Source of the DNA: Mesobacillus selenatarsenatis SF-1
GTDB taxonomy: Bacteria; Bacillota; Bacilli; Bacillales; Cytobacillaceae
Length of the DNA: 64,000 nucleotides
Assembly: GCF_000813125.1 (NCBI RefSeq)
Contig: NZ_BASE01000028.1
Location: 1-64,000 of the forward strand
Direction: 5' to 3'
Part shown: piece after piece, positions 25,684 to 34,650 of the stretch
How the letters are laid out: each line of letters opens with the position of its first letter
Numbering within the stretch: position 1 is the first letter of the stretch
Made by a program: the position numbers and the translations under genes
Notes under the pieces: model-generated
What the model was told of the DNA's origin: nothing
The model's database searches: none
Seen by the model: the letters and a program-made list of their open reading frames with translations, nothing else

Positions 25684-27013
25684 TCACTTTGATTCCTTTC
25701 ATTGATTTGCCCAACAGTTTTTCTAATTTCGCTGCTGTTTCAATCAGTCTATTGTCGTCTAAACATCTTCCAACAAGCTGTAGTCCAACCGGAAGATTAT
25801 TCTTTGTAAAACCTGCGTTAATCGTCATAGCTGGATGTCCTGTAACATTGAATAAACCGGTAAATTTCATTTCGTTATCATCCTCAAGGGCTGGATCCTC
25901 TTCAGGTGCAGGATAAGGAACAGTAGGCATGAGCAGAAAATCCACGTCTTCCAATACTCCGTCCACATCCTTTCTCGCACTCACTAATTCATTTTTCGCT
26001 TTCAAGTAATCAAGAGATCGATGAACCAAACCAGCCTCAATCTGTTTATATGTTAAAGGAGCATACTCTTCTTTCCTGGAAAGCCATCTTTCATGAATTG
26101 AAGCCGCTTCCGGTAAAAGCACATTCATAACGATCTCTTCTGTAAAATCAAAGTACTTCAACTCGATTTCCTCTACAGTCCATTCTAGTTTCTTTACATG
26201 TTCTAATGCCTCTTTATAAATTCTTGCTACCTCTTCGTTTACATCTGAAAATTTGTCAGCCGGAAGAATTCCGATAATTACATTTTCATTTTTCGGAAGT
26301 TTTGCAAAGTGAAAACCCCGCACAAGTGCTTCCATAACAACCATTAAATCTTCCGAACTTTTAGCCATGGGACCGACATGATCGAGTGAGGGCGATAAAG
26401 GAAATATTCCTTCGAGCGAAAGTAAACCGTATGTCGGTTTTAGCCCAGCGATTCCACAATAAGAAGCAGGAATCCTTATTGAGCCCCCTGTATCTGATCC
26501 AAGTGAAAATAATCCTATCCCCGCTGCCACGGATGCAGCAGATCCGCCGCTAGATCCTCCAGCAGTCTTTCTCAGGTCCCAGGGATTGTTTGTCTGCCCA
26601 TACTCCGGGTGAACAATTCCATAAGCAAACTCCAGCATATTCGTTTTACCAATGAGAATGGCTCCGCAATTCTTCAGCCGTGATACCAATGGAGCAGTGG
26701 TGTCAGGGATATACCCCTTAAGGATCTTGGACCCGCACGTCGTCCTGACTCCTTGTGTATAATAAAGATCCTTTACGCTGTATGGAATGCCGTATAAAAC
26801 ATGCTTCACTTCATTTCTTAAAAAAGCAGCCTCAGCCTCTTTCGCTGCTTCCTTGGCTTCTGATTCCATTACCGTAATAAAACTGTTAAGTTTTGAGTCA
26901 ACTTCTTTAAGCCTTTCGAAGGTGCTTCCGACTAGTTCAACAGGCGACAATTCCTTTCGCCTGTATAACTCAGCCACTTCCAAAATCGTTAAATCGGACC
27001 ACTTTTTCATCAT
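25676..27013 (-). CDS. amidase signature family enzyme (GatA-like)
   Basis: A 445-residue amidase with the complete Ser-cisSer-Lys triad: Lys in GIPYSVKDLYYT (~72-83), cis-Ser in TAGGSSGGSAASVA (~150-163) and nucleophile Ser in GSDTGGSIRIPAS (~173-185). No gatB or gatC gene lies nearby, so it is a catabolic amidase and not the tRNA amidotransferase subunit. Its ATG overlaps the stop of a 33-codon reading frame (ATGA). It begins the amidase-M20-creatininase-DUF885-PanE-lipoprotein operon. Confidence 0.9.
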   Translation of the reverse strand: MMKKWSDLTILEVAELYRRKELSPVELVGSTFERLKEVDSKLNSFITVMESEAKEAAKEAEAAFLRNEVKHVLYGIPYSVKDLYYTQGVRTTCGSKILKGYIPDTTAPLVSRLKNCGAILIGKTNMLEFAYGIVHPEYGQTNNPWDLRKTAGGSSGGSAASVAAGIGLFSLGSDTGGSIRIPASYCGIAGLKPTYGLLSLEGIFPLSPSLDHVGPMAKSSEDLMVVMEALVRGFHFAKLPKNENVIIGILPADKFSDVNEEVARIYKEALEHVKKLEWTVEEIELKYFDFTEEIVMNVLLPEAASIHERWLSRKEEYAPLTYKQIEAGLVHRSLDYLKAKNELVSARKDVDGVLEDVDFLLMPTVPYPAPEEDPALEDDNEMKFTGLFNVTGHPAMTINAGFTKNNLPVGLQLVGRCLDDNRLIETAAKLEKLLGKSMKGIKVNV

Positions 27014-27111
27014 TCATCACCTATTGCCAGTAAAGGATCAATCCTATTTACCGGTGCTGTTACCAGGAAGAAATCGACCGCGACACGCCTCAAGTTCCAA
27101 AACTTCCACAT
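27010..27111 (-). CDS. 33-codon leader ORF translationally coupled to the amidase gene
   Basis: A short frame, MWKFWNLRRVAVDFFLVTAP and 13 more residues, preceded by a strong GGAGGG ribosome site 6 nt before the ATG. Its TGA overlaps the amidase ATG as ATGATGA. The peptide is partly hydrophobic and basic and is not recognised. It may simply raise translation of the amidase, or be a functional small protein or regulatory leader peptide. Confidence 0.5.
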   Translation of the reverse strand: MWKFWNLRRVAVDFFLVTAPVNRIDPLLAIGDE

Positions 27112-27136
27112 TGCTTTCCCTCCTGAATTTGATTGA

Positions 27137-27174
27137 ATAAAACGACCGCATACGATAAAGTCCTGCGGTCGTTT
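27137..27174 (-). terminator. Rho-independent terminator after the first binding-lipoprotein gene
   Basis: AACGACCGCA (27141-27150) and TGCGGTCGTT (27164-27173) form a 10-bp stem, followed on the minus strand by TTTTATTC. Confidence 0.88.
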
Positions 27175-27182
27175 TACTGGAA

Positions 27183-28823
27183 TTATTCTTTCGTCATCTT
27201 CTGGAACGGAACATACCATGTGTTCATTGGATTGATTTCATACCCTTTTACCCAAGACCTTTGAGTAGCCTGGACAAGACGCTGTGCAGGGAAGATATAG
27301 GGAACTTCTTCGCTCATGACTGCCTGGATTTCCTTGTAGATTTCCTCACGTCTGCCTTCATCGACAGTCTTTCTGCCTTCTTCCAATAGCTGATCGACTT
27401 TGCTGTTTTCATAGAATGCAAGGTTAAAGCCTGGGCCCTTACTAGTAGAATGAGCAAAGTACCAAAGGTTGTAATCCGGGTCAGCATAATCCGGTGTCCA
27501 TGCTGCCAGGGCTAACTGATGGCCTCCTGATGTAACAGTTTCAAGGAATGTCGGCCATGCCAATGTCTTGATTTTCAAGTCAACACCGATCTTTTTAAAG
27601 TCTGATTGCATCATGACAGCAATATTCTTACGGACTTCATTGTTCTCGGAAATCAGGATTTCTGTCTCAAAGCCGTCTCCGAGTCCTGCCTCTTCAAGTA
27701 AGGCTTTTGCTTTATCAAGGTCAAAATCATATTGTTTCACATCAGGGTTATAGCCAAACATTCCTTCAGGGATGATTCCGCCGATACGCTTACCAGCTCC
27801 AAGAAGAATATCATTATTAATAGAATCGTAGTTTACGGCGTGTGCCAATGCCTGGCGCACCTTCACATTATCAAGAGGTTTCTTCTCCATGTTAATCGCG
27901 ATATCGTCAATCTGGTATCCAGGCTGTGTGATGACGTCGATCCCCTCTGTACCTTCCATTTGTTTCATGACATCAGGAGATAGCATAGAGTAGTCGAGCA
28001 AATCCACTTCGCCTTTTTCAAGCATTAATCTTGCAGTTGAAGGCTCGTTGACAATCATGATGTTGACAGTTTTTAATTTAGGTACTTCTCCCCAGTAATT
28101 CTCATTTGCTTTTAAAACTATTTTCTGTCCGCGATCCCAGCTTTCAAGAATGTATGGACCAGAACCGTAGCCCTTATCTGCAAGATAACTTTCACCTAAA
28201 TCATCGCCATGATTTTCAGCAAGCTTTGGATTGACGATATTGGCAAAAACAGTACCAAGTGTTTTGATGAACGGTGCAAATGGCTTTTCAAGAGTAATCT
28301 TGATTGTATGGTCATCAACAATCTCGAAGCTATCCTTTGAGATAACCTTTTTAAATTGTCCAGCAGCCGACTTTCCAATATCAATTGCACGAGTGAATGA
28401 ATATTGAACAGCTTCAGCTGTTACAGGAGTACCATCATGGAATTTCGCTTCCTTGTTCAGATAGAATGTGTAGGTCAAACCATCATCGGAAACATCCCAC
28501 TTTTCGGCCAGTTGAGGTTTAACTTCAGTATCTGTTCCATCATAAGTAACGAGGCGATCATAAAGCATATATGTTACACGGAACGAAGTATTAGCAGCAG
28601 TGCCATGTGGGTCAAGATGAGGTATATCCTGGTTGGTGGCGAAATTGAAGACTTCTGGATTTCCAGAACCCTGTGGTTCTGCTGGCGTCTCGTTCTTTTC
28701 TTCTTTCTTTCCTTCTGCTGGTGTAGTTGTCGTCTCTTGGTTGTACTTATTACATCCAGTCAAAGCAAGTAACAGAATCAGGGTCATGGCCATCACTTTA
28801 AATAAGATACTCTTCCTCTTCAT
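27183..28823 (-). CDS. peptide-type ABC transporter substrate-binding lipoprotein (family 5), copy 1
   Basis: A 546-residue lipoprotein with signal peptide and lipobox LTGC (~Cys24), then a Glu/Pro-rich linker and the periplasmic-binding fold of DppA/OppA. The segment AKFHDGTPVTAEAVQYSF (~120-137) is the family signature. It is the cognate binding protein of the permease and ATPase genes just upstream (81-nt gap from dppC-like). GGGGGGAAACAA precedes the ATG. The product delivers a peptide-like ligand to the permease on the outer face of the membrane. Confidence 0.92.
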   Translation of the reverse strand: MKRKSILFKVMAMTLILLLALTGCNKYNQETTTTPAEGKKEEKNETPAEPQGSGNPEVFNFATNQDIPHLDPHGTAANTSFRVTYMLYDRLVTYDGTDTEVKPQLAEKWDVSDDGLTYTFYLNKEAKFHDGTPVTAEAVQYSFTRAIDIGKSAAGQFKKVISKDSFEIVDDHTIKITLEKPFAPFIKTLGTVFANIVNPKLAENHGDDLGESYLADKGYGSGPYILESWDRGQKIVLKANENYWGEVPKLKTVNIMIVNEPSTARLMLEKGEVDLLDYSMLSPDVMKQMEGTEGIDVITQPGYQIDDIAINMEKKPLDNVKVRQALAHAVNYDSINNDILLGAGKRIGGIIPEGMFGYNPDVKQYDFDLDKAKALLEEAGLGDGFETEILISENNEVRKNIAVMMQSDFKKIGVDLKIKTLAWPTFLETVTSGGHQLALAAWTPDYADPDYNLWYFAHSTSKGPGFNLAFYENSKVDQLLEEGRKTVDEGRREEIYKEIQAVMSEEVPYIFPAQRLVQATQRSWVKGYEINPMNTWYVPFQKMTKE

Positions 28824-28904
28824 TTGTTTCCCCCCAGATTTTTAATGGATTTTTTACTTGCAAAGCTTTAAAAGGCAGGAATCACCCCTTTCAAAGAATT
28901 GTAA

Positions 28905-29723
28905 TTACCTATTTTTAGGATCTAGCAGATCTCTCATGCCGTCACCCAATAAGTTAAAACCTAAGACAGTCAGCAGGATTGCTAAACCTGGGAATGTGGC
29001 TGCCCACCAGGCATCCCGCAGTATTTCCCTGCTCGAGGATAGCATCGCTCCCCACTCAGGTGATGGAGGCTGTGCTCCCAAGCCGATAAAACTTAGTCCA
29101 GCTGCAGCCAGGATAACGAATCCTAAGTCCAGGCTCGCCTGGATACTTGCAGGAGCAATCGCGTTAGGAATGATTTCTTTAAACAGAATCCTAAAAGGGT
29201 TGGCTCCGATCGCCTTTGCTGATTCGATAAACTCAGAGCTCTTAATTGACAGGACTGATGAGCGTACAATTCTTGTATACCATGGCCACCAGGTGATCGC
29301 TAATGCAAGCAGGACATTTTCAATCGACGGTCCGAGAGCAGCAGCAATGGACATTGATAGGATGATTCCTGGGAAGCTAAGAAAAATATCAGTAAGCCTC
29401 ATGATGACCTGGTCCACCATACCACCGACATAACCTGCGATGGCTCCCAGGATGGTGCCGATTGGAAATGAGATTAAAACGACCATTAATCCAATCTTTA
29501 AAGAGATCCTTGTTCCAAAAATAATCCGGCTTAATATATCTCTGCCTACTTCATCCGTACCGAACCAATGCTCTGAACTTGGCGGCAGCAATTTTTGTCC
29601 AAGGTTTACCTCCAGAGGATCCCTAGGGGCTATCCAAGGTGCGAATATAGCCAGAATAATGATCATTGCTACCAGGAAAATCCCTAACACTGTTAAAGGA
29701 CTTTGTAAAATCCGTCTACCCAC
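28905..29723 (-). CDS. dipeptide-type ABC transporter permease (DppC-like)
   Basis: A 272-residue inner-membrane permease with about six segments. It has the N-terminal PWIAPRDPLEVNLGQKL region and the periplasmic FGTDEVGRDILSRII (~55-69) typical of DppC/OppC. The EAA loop is ESAKAIGANPFRILFKEIIPN (residues ~163-183). It starts at GTG with AAAGGAGG 8 nt before it. A mobile element lies between this gene and dppB-like; the ribosome site survives because the insertion was just before it. Confidence 0.92.
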   Translation of the reverse strand: MGRRILQSPLTVLGIFLVAMIIILAIFAPWIAPRDPLEVNLGQKLLPPSSEHWFGTDEVGRDILSRIIFGTRISLKIGLMVVLISFPIGTILGAIAGYVGGMVDQVIMRLTDIFLSFPGIILSMSIAAALGPSIENVLLALAITWWPWYTRIVRSSVLSIKSSEFIESAKAIGANPFRILFKEIIPNAIAPASIQASLDLGFVILAAAGLSFIGLGAQPPSPEWGAMLSSSREILRDAWWAATFPGLAILLTVLGFNLLGDGMRDLLDPKNR

Positions 29724-29737
29724 TTTTACTGCCTCCT

Positions 29738-29938
29738 TTTAATCAAGACTCTTTTCTCTAACTTTGTTGCTTTTGGCTACCAAATTTGATTGAATGACCT
29801 ATGTTTCTTTACAAAATTAAAGCCAATTATGAGAAAAGAGCCGGCACACTTAATTCCGAACTACAAAACTGCTTCTTATCACGTTAAAATCGGCTTTAGG
29901 ATTTTAACAATAATTTTTTTCGTAAACAGCTTTAATCA
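29738..29938. mobile_element. MITE-like non-coding element, copy 2, inserted between two permease genes
   Basis: The body (29746-29931) aligns along its whole length with 19576-19758, roughly four-fifths identical by eye. Shared blocks are ACTTTGTTGCT, CCTATGTTTCTT-ACAAAATTAAAG, GAGAAAAGAGC-type and ATCGGCTTTAGGATTTTAACAA-type stretches. TTAATCA flanks it on both sides (29739-29745 and 29932-29938; one more T matches if the end is set at 29930). The right-hand duplication contains the dppB stop codon, so both genes stay intact. Confidence 0.8.
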
Positions 29939-30945
29939 TAGTTAAGTCGAGGATCGACAACCTGATAGAGTATATCGATAATAAGGTTTACGAGAATGAA
30001 GAGTACGGCGATTAAGATCGTAACGGCCATAACAGCTGGAAAATCCAGATATGTAATGGCATTGACCGCATACTTCCCGAGTCCAGGCCACGAAAACACC
30101 GACTCAACGAGGACACTTCCGCCCAGCGAATGACCAAAGGTCATTCCAAGGAGTGTCATGATCGGCATCATTCCATTTCTCAATGCATGGCCGTAAAGTA
30201 CTCGCTTCTCTGATCCACCTTTTGCAAAGGCTGTTCTGATATAATCGCTTCTTAAAACTTCGAGCATGGATGATCTTGTCATTCTTGTAATCATCCCGAT
30301 GGTAACGGCCGCCTGGGTTATGCCTGGGAGTATTAAATGGATCACTGCTGATTTAAACACTGTCCAATTTCCTGTAAGCAATGCGTCAATCGTGTACATT
30401 CCGGTAATTGTCTCCGGTGGTGCCAGCCCAGTATCTAACCGTCCTGAACCGGGTAGCACCCCGAGCTTCAGATAGAAGAATAATAGAAAAATGATTCCTA
30501 GCCAGAAGGCTGGCATCGCGACACCTATAAGGGCCATGACCCTTGCAAATTGGTCAGCTACTTTATCTTTCTTGCTCGCACTTATGACACCCAAAGGTAT
30601 TCCGATTAATATCGTGATAAACATCGAGAAGAATGTTAATTCAAGAGTTGCCGGAAAATATTGTTTAATGTCCTCCATTACTGGCTGATGGGAGTAGTTA
30701 CTGTTACCAAGATCCCCTTGGAGCAAATTTTTCATGTAATTGAAATACTGTACATACACAGGATCATTAAGGCCCATTTTTTCCTGCAGTTCCTCGATTA
30801 CCTTCGCATCTGCATATGGACCAGCCGCTAAACGAGCTGGATCACCGGGAATAGTATTTGAGATAAAGAAAGTCAAAATACTAATACCAATTAAAATCGG
30901 AATCATGAGCAGAATTCTTTTTACCGTGTAACGAAGTGCGTCCAC
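29932..30945 (-). CDS. dipeptide-type ABC transporter permease (DppB-like)
   Basis: A 337-residue permease with about six membrane segments. The N-terminus RYTVKRILLMIPILIGISIL, FFISNTIPGDPARLAAG and the EAA loop RTAFAKGGSEKRVLYGHALRN (residues ~225-246) are typical of DppB/OppB. It lies 19 nt below the ATPase gene. The stop codon is inside the right target duplication of the mobile element. Confidence 0.92.
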   Translation of the reverse strand: MDALRYTVKRILLMIPILIGISILTFFISNTIPGDPARLAAGPYADAKVIEELQEKMGLNDPVYVQYFNYMKNLLQGDLGNSNYSHQPVMEDIKQYFPATLELTFFSMFITILIGIPLGVISASKKDKVADQFARVMALIGVAMPAFWLGIIFLLFFYLKLGVLPGSGRLDTGLAPPETITGMYTIDALLTGNWTVFKSAVIHLILPGITQAAVTIGMITRMTRSSMLEVLRSDYIRTAFAKGGSEKRVLYGHALRNGMMPIMTLLGMTFGHSLGGSVLVESVFSWPGLGKYAVNAITYLDFPAVMAVTILIAVLFILVNLIIDILYQVVDPRLNYD

Positions 30946-30964
30946 CTACCCCGCCTCCTTTAAG

Positions 30965-31960
30965 TTAAGAAATATTAATCTTTGTCTTCTCACTCTGCTC
31001 ATGATGTACATGAATACATGAAGCCCAGTGACCCATTGCTTTTTCCCTGAGTTCAGGAGATTCCTCTTTACATTCAGGAGTTGCTACCGGACAACGTGTA
31101 TGAAATGCACAGCCTGTCGGAGGGTTGATTGGGCTTGGCAGGTCTCCCTGCAAAATGATTCTGTCTCGCTTTTTTGTCGGATCCGGAATCGGTACGGCTG
31201 TCAGCAGCGCCTTTGTATAAGGGTGCAGCGGATTCCTGTACAATTCTTCGACATCAGCGATCTCAACTATTTTTCCTAAATACATAACAGCTACTCTATC
31301 GGAAATATGCTGTACAACAGAAAGGTCATGAGAAATGAACATATAGCTTAAGTTAAGTTCCTTTTGCAAATCCACCATAAGATTCAGGACCTGGGACTGA
31401 ACTGAAACATCAAGCGCTGATACAGGTTCATCTGCTATAATCAATTTCGGGTTCAATGTGAGTGCACGTGCTATGCCGATCCTTTGCCTCTGTCCCCCTG
31501 AAAATTCGTGAGGAAATCGGTCAAGCTGGTCTTTGCGAATGCCGATTTTATCGATCAGGCCTTCGACTACTTTCCTTCTTTCCTGTCTATTTCCTACTCC
31601 ATGAACGATAAGCGGAGTTTCAAGGATTGCACGGACAGTACTCCTTGGATTTAATGACGCATAGGGATCCTGGAAGACAATTTGCATATCCTTCCGCAAT
31701 TCCTTCATTTCCTTCCTCGGAAGATGGGTAATATTTTTTCCACCGAAAAAGATATCTCCAGACGTTGGCTTTATTAACTGGAGGATCGTACGGCCCAGAC
31801 TTGATTTTCCACAGCCAGATTCGCCAACAATCCCTAACGTTTCCCCCTGCTCTATGTGAAAGCTTACTCCATCCACGGCTTTCACTTTTTTCTTTTCACC
31901 CAGGAATCCCTTTTTAATTGTGAAGTGTTGCTTCAAGTCCTTCACTTCCAGAAGAGCCAT
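30965..31960 (-). CDS. peptide ABC transporter ATP-binding protein (DppF/OppF-like)
   Basis: A 331-residue ATPase. GESGCGKSS (Walker A, ~45-53), FSGGQRQR (signature, ~155), [12 protein letters not shown] (Walker B, ~175) and an H-loop SHDLSVV are complete. The C-terminal oligopeptide-transporter extension carries the Cys-rich [17 protein letters not shown] segment. The start ATG overlaps the DppD-like gene by 47 bp with AAGGGGGGAG as ribosome site. Confidence 0.93.
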   Translation of the reverse strand: MALLEVKDLKQHFTIKKGFLGEKKKVKAVDGVSFHIEQGETLGIVGESGCGKSSLGRTILQLIKPTSGDIFFGGKNITHLPRKEMKELRKDMQIVFQDPYASLNPRSTVRAILETPLIVHGVGNRQERRKVVEGLIDKIGIRKDQLDRFPHEFSGGQRQRIGIARALTLNPKLIIADEPVSALDVSVQSQVLNLMVDLQKELNLSYMFISHDLSVVQHISDRVAVMYLGKIVEIADVEELYRNPLHPYTKALLTAVPIPDPTKKRDRIILQGDLPSPINPPTGCAFHTRCPVATPECKEESPELREKAMGHWASCIHVHHEQSEKTKINIS

Positions 31961-32930
31961 TCATTTCTCCCCCCTTTTCTTCGTATAGCCAGCAAGCTGC
32001 AGTATGCTCCTCTCCTACACTGCTCATTGGAGGTGTCGTTCCTTTGCATACTTCCATTGCTGAACTGCAGCGTTCATAGAAGCGACAGCCCTTCGGCATT
32101 TTATCTGGTGATGGAACCATCCCAGGAATAGATCCAAGCTTTGCTTTTTTAACTCCTAATTTCGGTATTGATTCTAGAAGACCTTTTGTATAAGGGTGTT
32201 TAGGATTGATGAATAGTTCCTTGACATTGGCCTGCTCGACAATTTTGCCGGCATACATAACAACAACACGGTCGCAAACCTCTGCGACTACACCAAGATC
32301 ATGGGTGATCATAATAATTCCCATCTCGTTAACATCTTTAAGATGGTTCATTAAATCGAGGATTTGTGCTTGAACGGTTACATCAAGAGCAGTTGTTGGT
32401 TCATCACAGATCAATAGACTTGGGTTGCATGCCATGGCAACTGCTATCATGATTCTCTGTCTCATCCCGCCAGATAATTGATGAGGATATTCGGAAGCAA
32501 TTTCATCTGCTCTCGGTAATCCTACTTCATTCAAAAGCTCAATCACTCTACGTTTCCGCTGCTCCTTATTTAAATCTGTATGAAGAATAAGTGTCTCTTC
32601 AATCTGTCTGCCTACAGTATGAAGAGGGTTCAATGACGTCAGCGGATCCTGGAAAATCATCGCCATTTTATTGCCTCTAATTTTCTCCATTTTCCTCTTT
32701 GAATAGGAGGTTATATCTTCATGATCAAGTTGAATAACACCTTCAAGCTTCGCTTTTTCAGGTAATAGTCTCATGACCGATAATGCTGTCATGCTTTTCC
32801 CACAGCCTGACTCACCTACAATCCCTACTGTCTCTCCTTTTTTCACCTGAAGAGAAATCCCATCTAAGATTTTTACGTATTTTCCATCTCTCTTAAGAGA
32901 TAGTGACACGTCATTCAGTTCTAGTAACAT
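31914..32930 (-). CDS. peptide ABC transporter ATP-binding protein (DppD/OppD-like)
   Basis: A 338-residue ATPase with GESGCGKS (Walker A), LSGGMRQR (signature), [12 protein letters not shown] (Walker B) and [14 protein letters not shown] (H-loop). The C-terminus has [16 protein letters not shown], the second half of the typical Cys-rich extension. It pairs with the DppF-like ATPase to power the importer. It is 13 nt below the GntR regulator gene, so the regulator heads the transport part of the operon. Confidence 0.93.
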   Translation of the reverse strand: MLLELNDVSLSLKRDGKYVKILDGISLQVKKGETVGIVGESGCGKSMTALSVMRLLPEKAKLEGVIQLDHEDITSYSKRKMEKIRGNKMAMIFQDPLTSLNPLHTVGRQIEETLILHTDLNKEQRKRRVIELLNEVGLPRADEIASEYPHQLSGGMRQRIMIAVAMACNPSLLICDEPTTALDVTVQAQILDLMNHLKDVNEMGIIMITHDLGVVAEVCDRVVVMYAGKIVEQANVKELFINPKHPYTKGLLESIPKLGVKKAKLGSIPGMVPSPDKMPKGCRFYERCSSAMEVCKGTTPPMSSVGEEHTAACWLYEEKGGEMNGSSGSEGLEATLHN

Positions 32931-32943
32931 AAAAACACCACCT

Positions 32944-33603
32944 TTATATTGTCAGAAGGCCTTTTACCTCTTTTAGTTCATTCAATGCGTGAACATAATG
33001 ATCGGAAAACTCCCTGCTGACTCTATCTGTATCCTTTGCCTTCAAAGCTTCAAGCAATTTTCTGTGGTTTTCTACAACAAGCGCTGCTCTCGCAGGAAGC
33101 TTGTTGGCTACAGTTAAAAACATCGCTCCAACTTGTGTATCCAACTGCTGATGCATATGGATCAATCTTTTATGTCTGGAAGCACTGACGATTAATCTGT
33201 GAAAGTCAATATCACATCTTGCTTCCGTTTCTAAGTCCCTCTCATCCATGGCATTCTGGAATTCTTCCAGAAGAAGTTCAAGTCTGCTAAAATCCTTATC
33301 TAATAGATTAGGGATTGCGAGGCTTGCAGCCTTTGCTTCCAGCAAAGCCCTAAGTGTATATATCTCATATGCATCCTGAGAAGAAAGAGTCGTAACATGT
33401 GTTCCCTTATTAGTTTCATGTTTGATTAACCCTTCATTTTGAAGTAATCTCAGAGCCTCTCTTATTGGGCCACGTGATATATTAAGACTTTCAGCAAGCT
33501 GGGCTTGGTTCACTTTTTCGCCAGGCTTCAATGATCCATTCAGAATCATTTTCCTAATGATTTTCGCTACATGATCAGAAAGATTTTCATGATTTAACTG
33601 CAT
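32944..33603 (-). CDS. GntR-family regulator, FadR/FCD subfamily
   Basis: A 219-residue transcription factor. Residues ~8-75 are the winged helix (KPGEKVNQAQLAESLNISRGPIREALRLL, given as positions ~27-55), and ~80-215 the all-helical FCD ligand domain with CDIDFHRLIVSASRH and the metal-type His residues. FCD members usually bind a small organic acid. It overlaps the PanE-like gene by 10 bp and probably controls the whole 35469-16508 cluster, whose promoter lies upstream of the SDR gene. Confidence 0.9.
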   Translation of the reverse strand: MQLNHENLSDHVAKIIRKMILNGSLKPGEKVNQAQLAESLNISRGPIREALRLLQNEGLIKHETNKGTHVTTLSSQDAYEIYTLRALLEAKAASLAIPNLLDKDFSRLELLLEEFQNAMDERDLETEARCDIDFHRLIVSASRHKRLIHMHQQLDTQVGAMFLTVANKLPARAALVVENHRKLLEALKAKDTDRVSREFSDHYVHALNELKEVKGLLTI

Positions 33604-34640
33604 ATTTTTTCTCCGCTTTCGTATAGTCCTTTTAATTTATATAAGTGATCCCAATCCATTTGAGTTGAACCGGTTTCAATCTCTTTGATAAGACTCACAA
33701 GCAAATCCGTCAACGGCATTGGTACTTGATGTTTTGCTCCCATTTCTAAAATTGGGACTAACTGTGAATCAATTTCTGTTTTTCTTTTTCTGACAGCCAA
33801 GTCTCTCCATATGCCGCTTTTTGTTTTCTTGTTTGCCGCCATTCTTTGAGCTAGTTTTTCCAGCTGATTATCGAGCAGTTTCTGATCACGAGTTTCTCTA
33901 GGGTATACAAGCCCAGGGACCCAATCATCAAAACCGATTGGCTTGACTCCTTCCTTATCTGCAACCTCTAGTATTTCGGAACAAAGTTCCATCAATGTTT
34001 CTCTAAGATCCACTTTTCTTACAACAGCCGCCATTGTTTCATCAACTAAAGCAGTCGCGTATAAAAGTCCTGCATAGGACATTTTCCCCCAGAGATAGCC
34101 CCAAATGTTATTCGTAACCTGGGCTGGTCCCCAGCATTGGAGAACCTTTTGCAAATCAGTGACTCGCTGGCTGATTTCCCCATCCAATTCACCAAGATAG
34201 AGCGCTGCAACTCCGCCATAAAGGATCCTGCCCGGCTCCAAGTAATCTGCTGAAAAATTAACAAAGCAGCCAATCGTTTTATCTCTTCCTACCAAGCTGG
34301 CAATCTCGTTTTCGCATAACCCATTTTGGAAAGAAACAACTTTGGTTTCATCTCCAACAAGATGTATAAATGGTTTCAGTGCTTCTTTTGTATGCTGTGC
34401 CTTAACACAGAGGAACACCGTATCCAGAACTGGCTTTTTTTTAACTAGTTGTTCGGGTGTATAGGCGTCACAGTCAACGGTAAATGTTTCATCAGGCCCC
34501 TCGATTCTAAGACCGCGGTTATTCATGACATGAACATGTTCTAAATCTTTATCGCAAAAAGTTACTTTGTTGCCCGCTCGCACAAGATGAGCCCCTAGCA
34601 CACCACCAATCGCGCCTGCACCAATCAATGTGATTTCCAT
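33594..34640 (-). CDS. ketopantoate reductase-like (PanE/ApbA family) dehydrogenase, copy 2
   Basis: A 348-residue paralogue of the protein at 21441-22481, with GAGAIGGVLGAHLVRAG, FLCVKAQHTKEAL, SFQNGLCENE and LWGKMSYAGLLYATALVDETMAAV in matching positions. Both copies share the unusual block KSGIWRDLAVRKRKTEID, so they form one subfamily with probably the same chemistry. AGGAGG lies 7 nt before the ATG at 34640; the frame itself is open to 34673. It lies 10 nt below the SDR gene. Confidence 0.85.
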   Translation of the reverse strand: MEITLIGAGAIGGVLGAHLVRAGNKVTFCDKDLEHVHVMNNRGLRIEGPDETFTVDCDAYTPEQLVKKKPVLDTVFLCVKAQHTKEALKPFIHLVGDETKVVSFQNGLCENEIASLVGRDKTIGCFVNFSADYLEPGRILYGGVAALYLGELDGEISQRVTDLQKVLQCWGPAQVTNNIWGYLWGKMSYAGLLYATALVDETMAAVVRKVDLRETLMELCSEILEVADKEGVKPIGFDDWVPGLVYPRETRDQKLLDNQLEKLAQRMAANKKTKSGIWRDLAVRKRKTEIDSQLVPILEMGAKHQVPMPLTDLLVSLIKEIETGSTQMDWDHLYKLKGLYESGEKICS

Positions 34641-34650
34641 TAGACTCCTC

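Noticed and set aside
27010-27219. 69-residue protein upstream of the amidase
   Set aside because: The upper part runs through the terminator and the end of the lipoprotein gene. Only the last 33 codons have a ribosome site.
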